Assembly (NCBI GenBank): GCA_023434095.1
Contig: JAEYTJ010000186.1
Span: 1-5,288, forward strand
Origin: Pseudomonadota bacterium
GTDB taxonomy: Bacteria; Pseudomonadota; Alphaproteobacteria; Rhizobiales; Xanthobacteraceae
Reading direction: 5' to 3'
DNA: 5,288 bases
Part shown: in pieces, positions 4,421 to 5,288 of the stretch
Layout of the letters: each line of letters opens with the position of its first letter
Position numbering within the stretch: position 1 is the first letter of the stretch
Notes under the pieces: model-generated
Told to the model about the DNA's origin: nothing
The model's database searches: none
Seen by the model: only the letters and a program-made list of their open reading frames with translations
Made by a program: the position numbers and the translations under genes

Positions 4421-5288
4421 ATGTCCCTGCAACGTAGCGCCGGCGGCGCCGGCCTTCTCACCATTCTGGGCGCAATGGCGGGCCTTACGGCCGGCTGCGC
4501 CCCTGCGCCGCTGGTGGAAGGCTCCGGCCTGTCAAAATACGACGCGATGCAGCCGTCGGACGGCGTGCTCACCAAATCGCGCATCAGCGTGAACAAGCAG
4601 AAGGTGCTGGCGGCGCAGACGGTGCGGATCGCCCCGACGACGTTTCCCCCCGGCATCGCCGCCAAGCTGACCAGTTCGCAGCGCGACCTCGTCGCCAACG
4701 CGGTCAATCGCGGCCTGTGCGTCAGCCTCAGCGACCGGTTCAAGGTGGTGGCGCCGGACCAGCCGGCGGATCTGACGGTGAAGGCCTCGGTGACCCAACT
4801 GACGGAAACCGACGAGGTCGCGGCAGGCATTTCCGCCGCGACCTCGTTCGGCATGAACTTCATCGATCTCGGCGTGCCGGTGCCCACCCCGCGCCTGCCC
4901 ATCGGCCTCGGCACTCTCTCCATGGAAGCCGAGGCCGTCGACGCCGCCGGCCAGCAGCAGGCCTCGATGCTGTGGGCCCGGGGGGCGAACGCCTTCTTCA
5001 GCGCGCCGCGCGCATCGAAGGCCAGCGACGCCTATGAGCTGGCCGACGCCTTCGGCGAGGATTTCGGCGAATTGCTGGTGAAGGGCCAGAGCCCCTTCGA
5101 CAATAAGGGCATGGACCTGCCCTCGGCTCAGAGGATCGGTTCGACCATCGGGCTGGCGCCCAAGCACGCCGCCTGCGAGAGCTATGGCCGCTATCCCGGC
5201 CTTGCCGGCGCGGTCGGCAGCCAGCTCGGCCTTCCGCCGGAATGGACCGACAAGGGCGCGAAGCCGCAATCCACGGCCACCGCCATCG
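4421..5288 (+). CDS. DUF3313-like outer-membrane lipoprotein (3' end beyond the right edge)
   Basis: The frame is open from ATG 4421 to the window edge (289 residues visible). The N-terminus is a lipoprotein signal: MSLQRSAGG, a hydrophobic stretch LLTILGAMAGL, then a lipobox-like LTAGC with acylated Cys26 and Ala27 after it, which favours sorting to the outer membrane. Thr at -3 is less usual than Leu. The body, from GSGLSKYDAMQPSDGVLTKSRISV (34-57) through VAPDQPADLTVKASVTQLTETDEVAAG (110-136) and SMEAEAVDAAGQQQASMLWARGANAFF (167-193), matches the DUF3313 pattern as I know it; the function of that family is unknown. Residues from about 225 (PFDNKG…ACESYGRYPG…LGLPPEWTDKGAKP) extend past the usual domain of roughly 200 residues. 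Cys100 and Cys252 could form a disulfide. AGGA at 4411-4414 lies 6 bases before the start. It shares a strand with the MocR gene but is 313 bases away, so it is probably a separate unit unrelated to the nit operon. Confidence 0.78.
   Translation, partial: MSLQRSAGGAGLLTILGAMAGLTAGCAPAPLVEGSGLSKYDAMQPSDGVLTKSRISVNKQKVLAAQTVRIAPTTFPPGIAAKLTSSQRDLVANAVNRGLCVSLSDRFKVVAPDQPADLTVKASVTQLTETDEVAAGISAATSFGMNFIDLGVPVPTPRLPIGLGTLSMEAEAVDAAGQQQASMLWARGANAFFSAPRASKASDAYELADAFGEDFGELLVKGQSPFDNKGMDLPSAQRIGSTIGLAPKHAACESYGRYPGLAGAVGSQLGLPPEWTDKGAKPQSTATAI

Noticed and set aside
4195..4437. 80-codon plus-strand frame in the gap before the lipoprotein gene
   Set aside because: It starts at TTG without a convincing ribosome-binding site, overlaps the lipoprotein start and resembles nothing I know.
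4532..5269. 245-codon minus-strand frame opposite the lipoprotein gene
   Set aside because: The plus strand has a signal peptide, lipobox and DUF3313-like body; this frame is its shadow.

Overview
The window reads as chromosomal DNA of a GC-rich alphaproteobacterium, most likely Hyphomicrobiales and perhaps near Xanthobacteraceae. The grounds are strong G/C bias at third codon positions, a GTCATCCCGGA…TCCGGGAT intergenic palindrome of a kind common in that group, and the style of the MocR regulator and the lipoprotein. The lineage is an inference. No mobile element, RNA gene or CRISPR array is visible.

Left half, minus strand (1-2294): the start of a 'Nit1C'-type nitrilase operon. Transcription runs right to left through three genes: an MSMEG_0572/Sll0783-family nitrogen-starvation protein (1812-2294), a branch-1 Nit6803-type nitrilase (659-1735), and an MSMEG_0568-family radical SAM protein (1-750, cut by the left edge). 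The nitrilase and radical SAM genes overlap by 92 bases. A palindromic repeat lies between the first two genes. In other genomes the cluster continues with a GNAT acetyltransferase, an AIR-synthase-like protein, a flavoprotein and other genes, which would lie beyond position 1. From memory, this cluster has been linked to nitrogen starvation and to cyanide or nitrile use as a nitrogen source, but its full chemistry is unsettled.

Middle (2295-2721): a 427-base divergent intergenic region, very AT-rich at 2401-2460 (17 G/C of 60). It holds a strong candidate sigma-54 promoter facing the nit operon (2380-2396, GG-N10-GC intact), an NtrC-like dyad about 160 bases upstream of the predicted start (2524-2540), and a good sigma-70-like promoter facing the other way (2594-2622). 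An inverted repeat overlaps the -35 box of that second promoter. Together these suggest nitrogen-responsive RpoN control of the nit operon next to a possibly autoregulated divergent regulator.

Right half, plus strand: a complete MocR/PdxR-type regulator (2722-4107; GntR winged helix plus PLP-binding aminotransferase-like domain, Lys300). A 313-base gap follows with small palindromes but no convincing gene. Last is the 5' part of a DUF3313-like outer-membrane lipoprotein (4421 to the right edge), probably unrelated to the nit system.
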